Source: Cytophagales bacterium (lineage in GTDB: Bacteria; Bacteroidota; Bacteroidia; Cytophagales; Cyclobacteriaceae). Taken from it: 64,000 nucleotides of DNA. The DNA lies in contig JAWPMT010000005.1 in assembly GCA_033344775.1 (NCBI GenBank), forward strand, positions 1,099,501-1,163,500, given 5' to 3'. Each line of letters begins with the position of its first letter. Positions within the stretch are counted from its first letter, which is position 1. A program made the position numbers and the translations under genes. Shown here piece by piece: positions 36,962 through 45,618 of the stretch. Under the pieces are notes generated by a model that made no database searches, had not been told where the DNA came from, and worked only from the letters and a program-made list of their open reading frames with translations.

Positions 36962-37501
36962 ATGAAATTTTCTATCTCTCAGAATGGAGTAGTCATCTCC
37001 TCTGTCTATTTCAATGATAATACGATCAAGGAAATCGTCACTTTTTGGACGAATGTTCAGTATCAGTCTCCTCAATTTGCGTTGGACCTAAGTCCTAAAA
37101 CCAGTAGTCAATTGGATCAATTGTATCCTAATGGATTAATTCCCAATATCTCTACTGGCCAGGCAGCTACCATTGAAGTTCTAACCGATAGTCCCCTTCT
37201 TCAGAACATCTACATCGTAGAGATGCAGCTAATTTTTGTTGGCATTCCTGATAGTTCCAACAGTTGGTCAGACCACTTTGATACGGCAACCTGGGCAATC
37301 ACACCTGCGGGTACCGCATTCTTGTCACCTGTTGAGGCAAATTCCAGCTCCATCACAATAACTCCGCTTGCGACTCAGGATCCTCTTGATGTCTCTTATA
37401 AGGCATTGGTCTCTTTTCAAATTGCCAATGATCCGGATCACACCTATTTTGCCATCATAGACCCTCTGGCGAAGATCACTACAAGTACGGGATCTTCCTG
37501 A
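36962..37501 (+). CDS. Hypothetical beta-rich protein in operon with a sensor kinase
   Basis: 179 aa, no signal peptide. It is rich in Thr, Ser, Ile and Val with regular strand-like stretches (GQAATIEVLTDSPLLQNIYI; VSYKALVSFQIANDPDHTYF). No family recognised. It ends 7 bases before the TPR histidine kinase start, so it is the first gene of a three-gene operon with that kinase and a LytTR regulator, divergent from the giant-protein cluster. By composition it could be a small sandwich protein related in role to the cluster; this is inference. Confidence 0.6.
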   Translation: MKFSISQNGVVISSVYFNDNTIKEIVTFWTNVQYQSPQFALDLSPKTSSQLDQLYPNGLIPNISTGQAATIEVLTDSPLLQNIYIVEMQLIFVGIPDSSNSWSDHFDTATWAITPAGTAFLSPVEANSSSITITPLATQDPLDVSYKALVSFQIANDPDHTYFAIIDPLAKITTSTGSS

Positions 37502-37508
37502 TTTTCAG

Positions 37509-39329
37509 ATGTGTCAGGAAATTAAAAGTGCTGCCATCAGCCCAATTCAGAATTGGGCTAAATCCATCCTAATTCTTATCTGTTTATTTCATCAAATGGC
37601 CGTGTATTCGCAAAACCAGCATAGAGCGGACAGTTTGAAGCAGGTGCTAAATACCGGAAATTTATCCGAGGAGGAGGCTATGGAGGTACTGTTGAAGGTT
37701 ACTGTAAATGAACCAGAACCAATAGAAGCCATTCGCTATGCTCGCTTATTGCTAAAGAATGCAGAAGCTTCTAATAGTCAGTTGATGCAAGCTAAGGCTT
37801 ATGAAGAAATTGGTGCCAACGAACGAATTTTAGGCAACAATATTCGTTCAACAGAGGCTAGTCTAACTGCGCTGAATATTTTCAGTGAATTGGGTCTAGA
37901 GGACTCAAAAGCGACTATACTAGCACAATTAGGGAATAATGCAGTAACAGATGAAGACTATTCGCAAGCCATCAGCTACTTTAAGCAAGCGTTGCTCACT
38001 TATGAGGCAAGTCAACAAGGCATTTACATGGCATTAACCCGACTCAATCTGGGGGAAGCATTTCGATTAAATGGCCAGTTAGATAGCGCAATGTCCTACT
38101 TCAAAAGTGCGCTATCGATCAATGACTCCATTCAACATCCAATCATTGCTTCTTACACGCTGGGAAACCTTGGCATGACTTACAATACGCTGGGTCAACT
38201 GGAAGATGCAAGATCAGCTCTAAGCACTGCGATCAAACAAGTCAGAGGTCTGGGTGATCCATATACGCTTTCGGTATACCGCGCAGACCTGGCACTCGTG
38301 GACCAAAAGGAGCAAAAATGGCAAGCTGCTGAAATTGGATTCAAAGAAGCCTTAGGAATTGCTCAGGAAAATGCACTGAAGGAGCAGATCCGCGACATCA
38401 GCGAAATGATGGTCACGTATTACAAACTTCAGGCGGATTTTGAAAATGCACTGGTGTATCAGGAGCTGTTTCAGGTCTATCAGGATAGCCTGGTCAATAA
38501 GGAAAACGTGCAGGAACTGGAACGTGTGAAGGCGAATTATGAGATAAGTCAACGTGATGTGGAGATCGAACTTCTTAATGACCGTGATCAACGCCGAAGA
38601 CAGCAAACTTTTGCAGCCATTGCCGCCATGGTAGTTTTTCTCGGGTTGAGTCTGTTGCTTTATCGCAGCAATCGCTCCAAGCAGCAAGCCAATCAAGTAT
38701 TGGCAATTCAAAAAGAAGAGATCCATAACCGTGATGAAGAAAAAGCTTTGTTACTCAAAGAGCTGAATCATCGGGTAAAGAATAATCTTCAAATGATCAG
38801 CAGTCTACTCAACCTTCAGGGCAATGAATTGAAAGGTCATCCGGCAGAAGCGGCCATTGCTGCGGGCAAATTTCGTGTAGACGCACTGGCTTTGATCCAT
38901 CAAAAACTGTATCGTGAAGACATCCATACCACCATTGCGCTAAAAGATTACCTCGAAGAGCTGATTCTCAACCTTTGCTTTTCTTTTGCTGACCGCATTA
39001 AGCCCGACCTGGACATTGAGGCCTTGGATGTAAACATTGACCAGGCCATTCCGCTTGCACTGATTGTCAATGAATGGGTAACGAATGCATTGAAATACGC
39101 ATATGAAGGCATAAACACGCCTGAACTAGTCGTAAGGTTAGGACAAAATCCAGGTCAGCTGAAATTGCAGGTCATCGATAATGGTATCGGCATGTCAGAG
39201 ATGCCTCCGGAAAATCATAGTTCCTTTGGTTTGAAACTTGTGTATTCACTAGCCAAACAGCTTAAAGCGGAGATCAATTATGTCAATGATCAAGGAAGTG
39301 AGTGGACATTAACCATTCCAACAGCGTAA
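37509..39329 (+). CDS. TPR-containing histidine kinase (HisKA_2 type)
   Basis: 606 aa. An N-terminal hydrophobic segment (ILILICLFHQMAVYSQ) acts as signal or anchor. About six TPR units (~60-330, for example YSQAISYFKQALLTYEASQ) form the sensor. One membrane helix (FAAIAAMVVFLGLSLLLY, ~366-385) is followed by the HisKA_2 box KELNHRVKNNLQMISSLL with phosphoacceptor H421, then HATPase with LIVNEWVTNALKYAYEG and VIDNGIGM. The LytTR regulator at 39344 follows by 14 bases and is its likely partner. Its position beside the giant cluster suggests that it controls that cluster; this is inference. It is paralogous to the kinase at 12240. Confidence 0.9.
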   Translation: MCQEIKSAAISPIQNWAKSILILICLFHQMAVYSQNQHRADSLKQVLNTGNLSEEEAMEVLLKVTVNEPEPIEAIRYARLLLKNAEASNSQLMQAKAYEEIGANERILGNNIRSTEASLTALNIFSELGLEDSKATILAQLGNNAVTDEDYSQAISYFKQALLTYEASQQGIYMALTRLNLGEAFRLNGQLDSAMSYFKSALSINDSIQHPIIASYTLGNLGMTYNTLGQLEDARSALSTAIKQVRGLGDPYTLSVYRADLALVDQKEQKWQAAEIGFKEALGIAQENALKEQIRDISEMMVTYYKLQADFENALVYQELFQVYQDSLVNKENVQELERVKANYEISQRDVEIELLNDRDQRRRQQTFAAIAAMVVFLGLSLLLYRSNRSKQQANQVLAIQKEEIHNRDEEKALLLKELNHRVKNNLQMISSLLNLQGNELKGHPAEAAIAAGKFRVDALALIHQKLYREDIHTTIALKDYLEELILNLCFSFADRIKPDLDIEALDVNIDQAIPLALIVNEWVTNALKYAYEGINTPELVVRLGQNPGQLKLQVIDNGIGMSEMPPENHSSFGLKLVYSLAKQLKAEINYVNDQGSEWTLTIPTA

Positions 39330-39343
39330 TTTCGTGAATAAGT

Positions 39344-40105
39344 ATGGCTGAAGCCCGCATTAACATATTGGTGGTTGAAGATGAGATCCTGCTGGCGCAG
39401 GACATTGCCTTGAGGTTGTCGAAACACTATTCAGTTGTGGGTACTGCCGCTAGTGTGAGTGAAGCATTGGATCTGCTGGAACAGCATCCGGAAACCGACA
39501 TCATACTTTCGGACATCAAGTTGGAGGGTAACCGGGATGGAATAGACCTGGGTCAGATCATCAATGAAAAGTATCAGCTTCCTTTTATCTTTCTGACGTC
39601 TCACGCCGACCATGCACTGGTGGAACGAGCCAAGCAAGTCAAGCCAGCTTCATACATGCTTAAGCCCTTTAATGACCGGGAAATTCCCATTGCCATCGAA
39701 CTGGCCCTGGCCAATTTTGCCAACCAGCCGGAATCTCCTACGCTTCACCAGAAAAAGGCCTTTGAAGCACATGAAAATCAGGTCATGAACATCTCCGACC
39801 GGCTGTTTCTGAAAAAAGATCATCATTTTCAACGAGTGGCCTTGAAAGACATTTCACTACTGGAGGCGGATGGAAATTATACGACCATCTACGCCCAGAA
39901 GGACAAGTTCATTTATTCTACCCAGCTCAAATACATGGAAGAAAAGCTTCCCACCGACCGCTTCATCCGCGTGCACAGGAGCCATGTGATCAACATTGAC
40001 GCAGTGGACGGCTGGGAAGGAAACACCTTGTTCGTACAAAATAAACGGGTCATGGTATCGAAGCAATACCGTGAAAAAGTGTTTAGCATTTTCAATCCTT
40101 TTTGA
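39344..40105 (+). CDS. LytTR-family response regulator
   Basis: 253 aa. The receiver has acidic residues E12/D13, phosphoacceptor D57 in IILSDIKLEG, T in IFLTSHAD and K in YMLKPFN. The LytTR DNA-binding domain spans ~150-250 (FQRVALKDISLLEADGNYTT; RFIRVHRSHVINIDAVD). It is the third gene of the operon with the 179-aa protein and the TPR kinase, and a close paralogue of the regulator at 11531. Candidate target: the divergent promoter region between 36667 and 36962. Confidence 0.92.
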   Translation: MAEARINILVVEDEILLAQDIALRLSKHYSVVGTAASVSEALDLLEQHPETDIILSDIKLEGNRDGIDLGQIINEKYQLPFIFLTSHADHALVERAKQVKPASYMLKPFNDREIPIAIELALANFANQPESPTLHQKKAFEAHENQVMNISDRLFLKKDHHFQRVALKDISLLEADGNYTTIYAQKDKFIYSTQLKYMEEKLPTDRFIRVHRSHVINIDAVDGWEGNTLFVQNKRVMVSKQYREKVFSIFNPF

Positions 40106-40109
40106 ATCA

Positions 40110-40142
40110 GTAATCAGGTTACTAAGTAACCTGATTACTGAC
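40110..40142. terminator. Long hairpin between convergent genes
   Basis: CAGTAATCAGGTTACT and AGTAACCTGATTACTG are perfect inverted copies of 16 bp separated by a single base, so the folded form has ~15 pairs. It sits between the convergent regulator (stop at 40105) and lipoprotein (stop at 40148). There is no T-run on either side, so it would act as a bidirectional hairpin or decoupling element. Confidence 0.6.
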
Positions 40143-40147
40143 GAAAG

Positions 40148-41677
40148 CTATGAACTGGATTTTAAGCGCAGGATACTAATATTTGGATGAGAAAACCAGG
40201 GATCTGTCCCTCCGTCACAATCCGTATTATTTGGAAAGAAATTCGATTGCAATTGCCCTTGATCTACTTTCAGGCCTATGGTACCAAGCCCTACACCGGT
40301 CGCATCATTGTTCTTTTCAATACCGACACGGTCATCATTTAAATGACCAATTACCGTAGAATCTATGATATCAACCAAATAATAGCATCCAGTATCAATT
40401 GCTCGTGAAGGTCCGGCGGCAATCATTACATGCCCCGTATCACCATCATGATCCAGATCTTCATCCCAGGCAATGATGTCACCTGGCTGGATCAAGCTAA
40501 AATCCACCTCTCCGTCATCACCAAAAACTTTAGTCCAGGATCCCCCCATCAACGGTTGGAAGCTGGCAAATTGAGCTGCGGATGGACAATACGGCAGGTG
40601 ACTTTCAGCATCAGGAAGATTATTCATGATCTCATCAAAAGCTGACTTATCAGTCTGGTAAAGAATGTAGCTAACAAATCCTGAACAGTCTGTGAATGCA
40701 AAATACTCATCATCAGTAGTCTTGCCCACGTATGGGCCTTCTTCATTGAAGGTAAGCGCTATGGAAGATTGGTCGATGTTAGTCGGTACAGCAAAGTCAT
40801 CAATTGCCTGTACTGGTGGAGATTTACCTTCTTCCGGTGTGTAAGTTCCGTTACCATCTGATACGAGATGCGCATAACTATACATGTTATAGCTATTGGT
40901 TTCGTCGCAGGTCGTTGCTCCATCACAATAGGGTTTGGTTTGCAGGTTGCCAAAAAACTCGAATGCAGCCAAAAACAAAGGGTTGTTATTCTTACAACTG
41001 GTTTTGGCTGACTTCAAGGCTTGCGTAAGGCTACCTGTAGTTTCTCCATCACCAATATTCGTCTTGTCCAAGCTGTTGCTTGTTTGTTGGCCAGCAGCGC
41101 TAAGCATGCATTGACCCGTACTTGGCCACCATTCGTCGTTTTCAACCCGACCGCTAGTCGGATTGTCGGTAAAAAGGTCCTGATAATCAGCCAGAAATTG
41201 TGTCATTACCCTAAGGTGTACAATGTGATTAAGCAGTCCTTCTTTTTCTTCAGTACTCAGGCTTTCACTAACCAATTCTGTAGATAATTCCCCACTCAGA
41301 TAAGTCAAGTAACTGGTATGATCCGCATGATCGGGGATAGCATCATGAAGGTTGTCTACTTTATCTTTTAGTGTACCAGTAATCGGACTGGTATCCGGAT
41401 TATCAATCGCATCAACAAAAGCCGTATGATCGTCTCCCTCAAAATAGGAAGATGAGATCGACTTCAATGATTCATCATCAAATCCGAAAGAGCTACTACT
41501 TCGGATCTGTTCTCCGAAATGGCGCATATGACCCAATAAATTGGACTCATACGTGGCGTAATCCTTCTGACTTAGCGGAGTAGGATCGTTTTGGTCATCA
41601 TTTTGGCAGCTCGTAAAAACTACCAGGCAAATACACCAAAGCAAGTGTTTGGAAATGGTTGAAAATTTAATTCTCAT
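40148..41677 (-). CDS. Lipoprotein with C-terminal NlpC/P60-like cysteine peptidase domain
   Basis: 509 aa from ATG 41677 (an upstream ATG at 41722 gives a poorer signal). The signal ends in a lipobox, VFTSCQND. Residues ~20-330 are unusual: a helical region with a Ser-rich stretch, and several cysteines (CMLSA; TSCKNN; PYCDGATTCDE). The C-terminal part has the NlpC/P60 order: TDCSGFVSYILYQ (catalytic Cys), SLIQPGDIIAWDED, and DTGHVMIAAG (catalytic His). Probable activity is cleavage of peptide cross-links or a related amide at the cell surface. Stands alone, convergent with the LytTR regulator. A DLDHDGDTGH stretch may bind calcium. Confidence 0.75.
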   Translation of the reverse strand: MRIKFSTISKHLLWCICLVVFTSCQNDDQNDPTPLSQKDYATYESNLLGHMRHFGEQIRSSSSFGFDDESLKSISSSYFEGDDHTAFVDAIDNPDTSPITGTLKDKVDNLHDAIPDHADHTSYLTYLSGELSTELVSESLSTEEKEGLLNHIVHLRVMTQFLADYQDLFTDNPTSGRVENDEWWPSTGQCMLSAAGQQTSNSLDKTNIGDGETTGSLTQALKSAKTSCKNNNPLFLAAFEFFGNLQTKPYCDGATTCDETNSYNMYSYAHLVSDGNGTYTPEEGKSPPVQAIDDFAVPTNIDQSSIALTFNEEGPYVGKTTDDEYFAFTDCSGFVSYILYQTDKSAFDEIMNNLPDAESHLPYCPSAAQFASFQPLMGGSWTKVFGDDGEVDFSLIQPGDIIAWDEDLDHDGDTGHVMIAAGPSRAIDTGCYYLVDIIDSTVIGHLNDDRVGIEKNNDATGVGLGTIGLKVDQGQLQSNFFPNNTDCDGGTDPWFSHPNISILRLKSSS

Positions 41678-41853
41678 GGTTCTACTTTTTCTTTTGATTG
41701 TGTGTTTGTGCTTCAATAGCAATTCAAAAGTAGAAGCCGGAATAAAGGCCTGTAAGCGTGTAAAAACGGGTTTTGGTGAATGCGTATTTATACGTACGAC
41801 CTACTACCAATGAGGTAATAATGGTTGCAGAATCCGCAAATAGAGGACCTGAG

Positions 41854-42522
41854 CTAAATACTTACCAGTCGTTGTTGAAACGCAAATGCCACGAGGCTGG
41901 CAGAATTTTTACAATGTGTCTTTTCTAATAAGTGTTTGCGATGCCCTTCTACGGTACGCTTACTGATAAAAAGTTTTTCCGCAATCTCACCATTGGTATC
42001 TCCCTGACAGATCAGGTGCAGTACTTCTTTTTCCCGTTCTGAAATAGACAGGGTACCAGCGGCCGCTCCATGTTGAAGTTTACGCTTACGCAAACCATGA
42101 AACATGATCTCGGAGATATGCGGTGTAAAATAAAAACGCTCTTCATGTACCTTCACGATGGCGTGATACAATTCCTGGGGACGTGCAGTTTTCAACAAAT
42201 AGGAGTTGACCCGAAGTTCTTTCAGGCAATTGAGAATGATACTTTCATCATCAAAAGAAGACAAGACGATGATTTTCATATCGGCGTATTTTTCCTTCAC
42301 CAACTCAATCACATGCTGCCCTGACATGGCTGGCATTTTTAGATCGACCAGAATGATTTCCGGTTGTTGCTCCTCCAGTAAGTTGAGAAACTCATGAGGA
42401 TTACCGGTTTCAAACAGGACATTGATGTGCTCATATTGACCAAATAAAGAAACCAAACCAGCCCTGAACATGGCATGGTCATCAATGAGGGCCATCGTAA
42501 TTTTATCTGCGTCTTGCGTCAT
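41854..42522 (-). CDS. NarL/LuxR-type response regulator
   Basis: 222 aa. The receiver has the acidic pair D14/D15, phosphoacceptor D60 in IILVDLKMPA, S in IVLSSFDD and K in LLKTARP. The C-terminal helix-turn-helix (LSISEREKEVLHLICQGDTN; EKLFISKRTVEGHRKHLLEK) is a LuxR/GerE type. It follows the kinase gene by 6 bases and is its cognate regulator. Targets unknown. Confidence 0.92.
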   Translation of the reverse strand: MTQDADKITMALIDDHAMFRAGLVSLFGQYEHINVLFETGNPHEFLNLLEEQQPEIILVDLKMPAMSGQHVIELVKEKYADMKIIVLSSFDDESIILNCLKELRVNSYLLKTARPQELYHAIVKVHEERFYFTPHISEIMFHGLRKRKLQHGAAAGTLSISEREKEVLHLICQGDTNGEIAEKLFISKRTVEGHRKHLLEKTHCKNSASLVAFAFQQRLVSI

Positions 42523-42528
42523 AGGGCT

Positions 42529-43278
42529 TTATCCATTTATGCTGATCTTCATTCCGGGTTCATCATGATGAATTCTAAGCGTAGCAGCAATTAATTGACA
42601 CCTACTTTCGATGTTCTTCATTCCCAGGCCACTATTTTCCATCGTGTCCGAATCCTTACGCAAACCTATTCCGTTATCTACATATTCATATAGGAATCCT
42701 GACTGATTTCGTTCGAACTTCATCACAATCTCACTGGCCTGGGCATGTTTCAAGGTATTGCTTACCAACTCTTGTGCAATACGGTATAAAGCGAGTTCAG
42801 TTTCAGGAGGCAAGCGGTCCTGTCCTTCCCATTCCAATTGGCAAGACAGTTTTTCAGTGGCATTTAAACGAGTAATCATACTCATCAAGGCCTCTTCCAG
42901 GCCCAATGATTCCAATGAGGCTGGCATCAATTCATGCGATAAATTTCTTACCTCCAGGATCGTCTGAGCGAGTAACTCCGTACTTTGCAGTTCCAATTCC
43001 TGCTGATTGATCTGATGCAAAAACAGCTTCAATGTCTGCAGATCATTCCCAATCTGATCGTGAAGCTCTGCAGCAATTCGGCTGCGCTCCTTCTCCTGTG
43101 TATCCACTGCTGCTTTCAGCAAATCCTGCTGGTGCTCTTCTTTCAGTCGCGCCTTTTCTTCTAGTTGCTTTCTGATCTGCTTCTGAGAAACGGCAAATAG
43201 CACGACAAAACCTGTCACCAAAATGAGCATTCCGCCCATTCCAATCAGGATAAAACCGGTGATTTCGCTTTCTTCCAA
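42529..43278 (-). CDS. NarX/DesK-type histidine kinase (HisKA_3)
   Basis: About 250 aa from a TTG at 43278; an earlier frame extension would add residues inside the upstream gene that do not look like this family. One membrane helix at the N-terminus (FILIGMGGMLILVTGFVVLF) is followed by a coiled linker, the HisKA_3 box ERSRIAAELHDQIGNDLQTL with His in ELHDQ, and an HATPase domain (IAQELVSNTLKHAQAS; YVDNGIGL; SGLGMKNIESR). It overlaps the preceding membrane-protein gene by ~34 bases, which implies coupled translation. It pairs with the regulator at 41854. Sensing must rely on the membrane segment or on the neighbouring membrane protein. Confidence 0.85.
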   Translation of the reverse strand: MEESEITGFILIGMGGMLILVTGFVVLFAVSQKQIRKQLEEKARLKEEHQQDLLKAAVDTQEKERSRIAAELHDQIGNDLQTLKLFLHQINQQELELQSTELLAQTILEVRNLSHELMPASLESLGLEEALMSMITRLNATEKLSCQLEWEGQDRLPPETELALYRIAQELVSNTLKHAQASEIVMKFERNQSGFLYEYVDNGIGLRKDSDTMENSGLGMKNIESRCQLIAATLRIHHDEPGMKISING

Positions 43279-43910
43279 TCGATATAAATGGCAAAAGTAT
43301 AAAAAAGATAGAGCGCAAAACTTACCACCGCATGGAAGTCCCATATGAATTTATTGAACGCCATTGAGAAGTTGTCGATCAAGTAATTGCTCATGTAGAA
43401 AAGGAGCATATTGGTTGAAAAATAAATCAGAATACCTGTATTAATCCAAAACATAGGTTTGTTCCGGGCCTTCACACCTTCCGGCCTGTAAAGTTGCTGA
43501 ATGGCATATCCAATCGCCAGGCAGAGCACCAGGAAGCTTTCCAGTCCACGGCCATGAGTATTGAAGACATGTAAGGGTTGAATATACAGTACATTGGCCA
43601 CTGATAGGAGAACAAATAACACACCTGCAACCAGAAAAGCTATTGGCTGGACGGTACTCCTCATATTCAAGCTGTATATGGTCAATATAATGGAAAACTC
43701 AATCGGTGGATACAAATGGAAAAGAAAGAGGTTCGGGGTTTTATGATACGCTAAATATGCCCCAATAAACTCTGTTAAACAGGCCACTAAGGACAACAGA
43801 ATCAAGTAACGAATGGCTCCATGGTTCCTGGAAAAAGTGAAGAGTCCCAGTAACAGTGGCAATAATGACGCATAGAGTCCCACGGTTTTAAGTAAGGTAC
43901 TTACCATCAC
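43245..43910 (-). CDS. Multi-pass membrane protein linked to a two-component system
   Basis: 221 aa with about seven hydrophobic helices and short loops. There are no signal peptide, catalytic or transporter motifs. Such 7TM proteins often precede short NarX-type kinases in Bacteroidota, and the 3' end overlaps the kinase start. The likely role is membrane sensor or partner of that kinase, which itself has a single helix; this is inference from the arrangement. Confidence 0.65.
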   Translation of the reverse strand: MMVSTLLKTVGLYASLLPLLLGLFTFSRNHGAIRYLILLSLVACLTEFIGAYLAYHKTPNLFLFHLYPPIEFSIILTIYSLNMRSTVQPIAFLVAGVLFVLLSVANVLYIQPLHVFNTHGRGLESFLVLCLAIGYAIQQLYRPEGVKARNKPMFWINTGILIYFSTNMLLFYMSNYLIDNFSMAFNKFIWDFHAVVSFALYLFYTFAIYIDWKKAKSPVLS

Positions 43911-43950
43911 TTCATCTAATTAAAAACTCCTAATGCCTTTAGCGTAATGT

Positions 43951-44790
43951 TTAGCAGGGAGGACAAGGAATCGTCAGTTCAAAACTAACCGGTCGAATCA
44001 CATCCGTATCGGTATCTCCTTTTCCAGCCACATCTGCCGCTGAAGGAGGTACCACATAGGACTGTAAGATCGGGCCAAATGGATAGCGCCTCATATCACC
44101 AGGAATTACCTGATGAAGGGCAAGTAAAACAAAAGAATAAACCGTCGTGCCTTTACCTGGATCAGACATGACCTGAACCATATTACTCACATTCATATCA
44201 AACTTACTCTTTTCAATTCTGTAACGGGAGCCGTTGATCACGGTCTCCAACTGATCCACCAATTTACTGGTCGGACACGACCTCCAGGCATAAAAAAGCC
44301 ACTGTTCAATGGTAGGAGTGATGAATTCATCTGTCACATGATCCAGGTTGGCATTCAAGTAGGGATTTGCTGTCGGGGTACCTACCTCGTGGCTGAACAG
44401 CGATTTATAAATCGCCTTAGGATAGTTCTGGTGGATGTCACTTTTTGTTAGCGACTTCAAAGAGTGATACGGAGAATAAACCTTATTGCCATTCTTATCA
44501 GCCTGAGCACTTCTCAAATACAACTTAAAGGCTGCTTGCTCTCCTCCTAAATCTTTCTGATCAAAACCATAGACGAGCTCAAGGTTGCTCCCTTGTCCTG
44601 TCGTAAGTTCTTGAATATCTTGCTGTTGGACTTCAAAGGCAATGATCCGATCAATCAATGGATGTTCATGCGAAGTATTGGTTGATCGAGAATTTAACTG
44701 ATAAAAAGAATCAATTACTTGGCTTGGTAACGCTGTTTTCCAGGCATGCACATGATCGTGTGCTGCTTTTTGGTCATTTATCAAAGGCAT
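43951..44790 (-). CDS. Hypothetical soluble protein ending in CPPC
   Basis: 279 aa, no signal peptide, mixed alpha/beta, polar. No family recognised. The very C-terminus is IPCPPC, a CxxC pair in the last residues. Segments such as IEQWLFYAWRSCPTSKLVD and VYSFVLLALHQVIPGDMRR do not point to an enzyme class. It stands alone between the two-component set and the RNA-modification operon. Confidence 0.5.
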   Translation of the reverse strand: MPLINDQKAAHDHVHAWKTALPSQVIDSFYQLNSRSTNTSHEHPLIDRIIAFEVQQQDIQELTTGQGSNLELVYGFDQKDLGGEQAAFKLYLRSAQADKNGNKVYSPYHSLKSLTKSDIHQNYPKAIYKSLFSHEVGTPTANPYLNANLDHVTDEFITPTIEQWLFYAWRSCPTSKLVDQLETVINGSRYRIEKSKFDMNVSNMVQVMSDPGKGTTVYSFVLLALHQVIPGDMRRYPFGPILQSYVVPPSAADVAGKGDTDTDVIRPVSFELTIPCPPC

Positions 44791-44968
44791 CGTACTGGTG
44801 TATTATTTGTGTAAAATGACAGTTAAGATAAGGAATACCCGCATATCTAATCACATGTAGTCCATTATTTCATGTAAATGTCATCGGCATTTATCTTAAT
44901 AGTAAAAAAGAGCAATTCACGCAACGGCTTAATGTTTTGCAACTTTGTTTCTTTTTATTCAATTCTTC

Positions 44969-45601
44969 TCAAATAACGATCAGGAAGCCATCAGGGCCTT
45001 GCAATTGGGCCTGAATTATTGGAGTAGTTCCTTCGACTACTTGAGCCTCAACATTAAGTTCATGTAATAGCTGATCAATCTTAGCTGGCTCAGGGTGAGT
45101 CAGTCGAATTTCATTGAGTTTGAATGGAGTTGACTCAAGCACTTCAGTTGGATGCATGTCTGATTGACTCCAATCAAGCGCAAATGGCACCACTTCTACC
45201 TCCGGCTCGCTGAGCGGCATGATCAGTTCCCATTGTAACAATCCTCCCGAAGCGGTTTGTCGTGAACCGGGCCAGATCTTTCCCATCTCCGGATGGTACT
45301 TTCTTAAAATGATCTGATCGTTTTGAAGGTTGTCGGATTTAATGGCCCATCGAATCAACTTGGGGCTTTCCAACAGATCAATACCCATCCAGCGATCCTG
45401 CTGCACATCCAGATTATCGTGATCAATAGCGATAACTTCCAGATAACATTCATCCGATAAGTTCAGGAGGGCATTCTTGGTACCCTGGGTCTTGTGATAG
45501 CCTCCAAAAACAGGCGCTATGCCTAATTTCTCTTTGAAATATTCAATCCCAAATTTAAGATCCGGAACTCCGTATACGATATGGTCTACCGCTCTTTTGA
45601 T
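44969..45601 (-). CDS. Glyoxalase/VOC-fold protein without a canonical start codon
   Basis: The reading frame from an in-frame TGA at 45625 down to 44969 has no ATG, GTG or TTG before the conserved N-terminal motif VDHIVYGVPDLKFGIEYF. The next GTG (45406) would cut off the first VOC half. Residues read as GGYHKTQGTKNALLNLS and CYLEVIAIDHDN, then the C-terminal half to LQGPDGFLIVI, a good match to the Glyoxalase_3 type of vicinal-oxygen-chelate proteins. The most natural initiation is ATC at 45601, ~20 bases after the stop of the methyltransferase gene. Alternatives are a sequencing error, translational coupling or a pseudogene. It is the last gene of the RNA-modification operon; no reaction can be assigned. 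Confidence 0.65.
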   Translation of the reverse strand: MKRAVDHIVYGVPDLKFGIEYFKEKLGIAPVFGGYHKTQGTKNALLNLSDECYLEVIAIDHDNLDVQQDRWMGIDLLESPKLIRWAIKSDNLQNDQIILRKYHPEMGKIWPGSRQTASGGLLQWELIMPLSEPEVEVVPFALDWSQSDMHPTEVLESTPFKLNEIRLTHPEPAKIDQLLHELNVEAQVVEGTTPIIQAQLQGPDGFLIVI

Positions 45602-45618
45602 GAAGGTAAATTTAGGAT

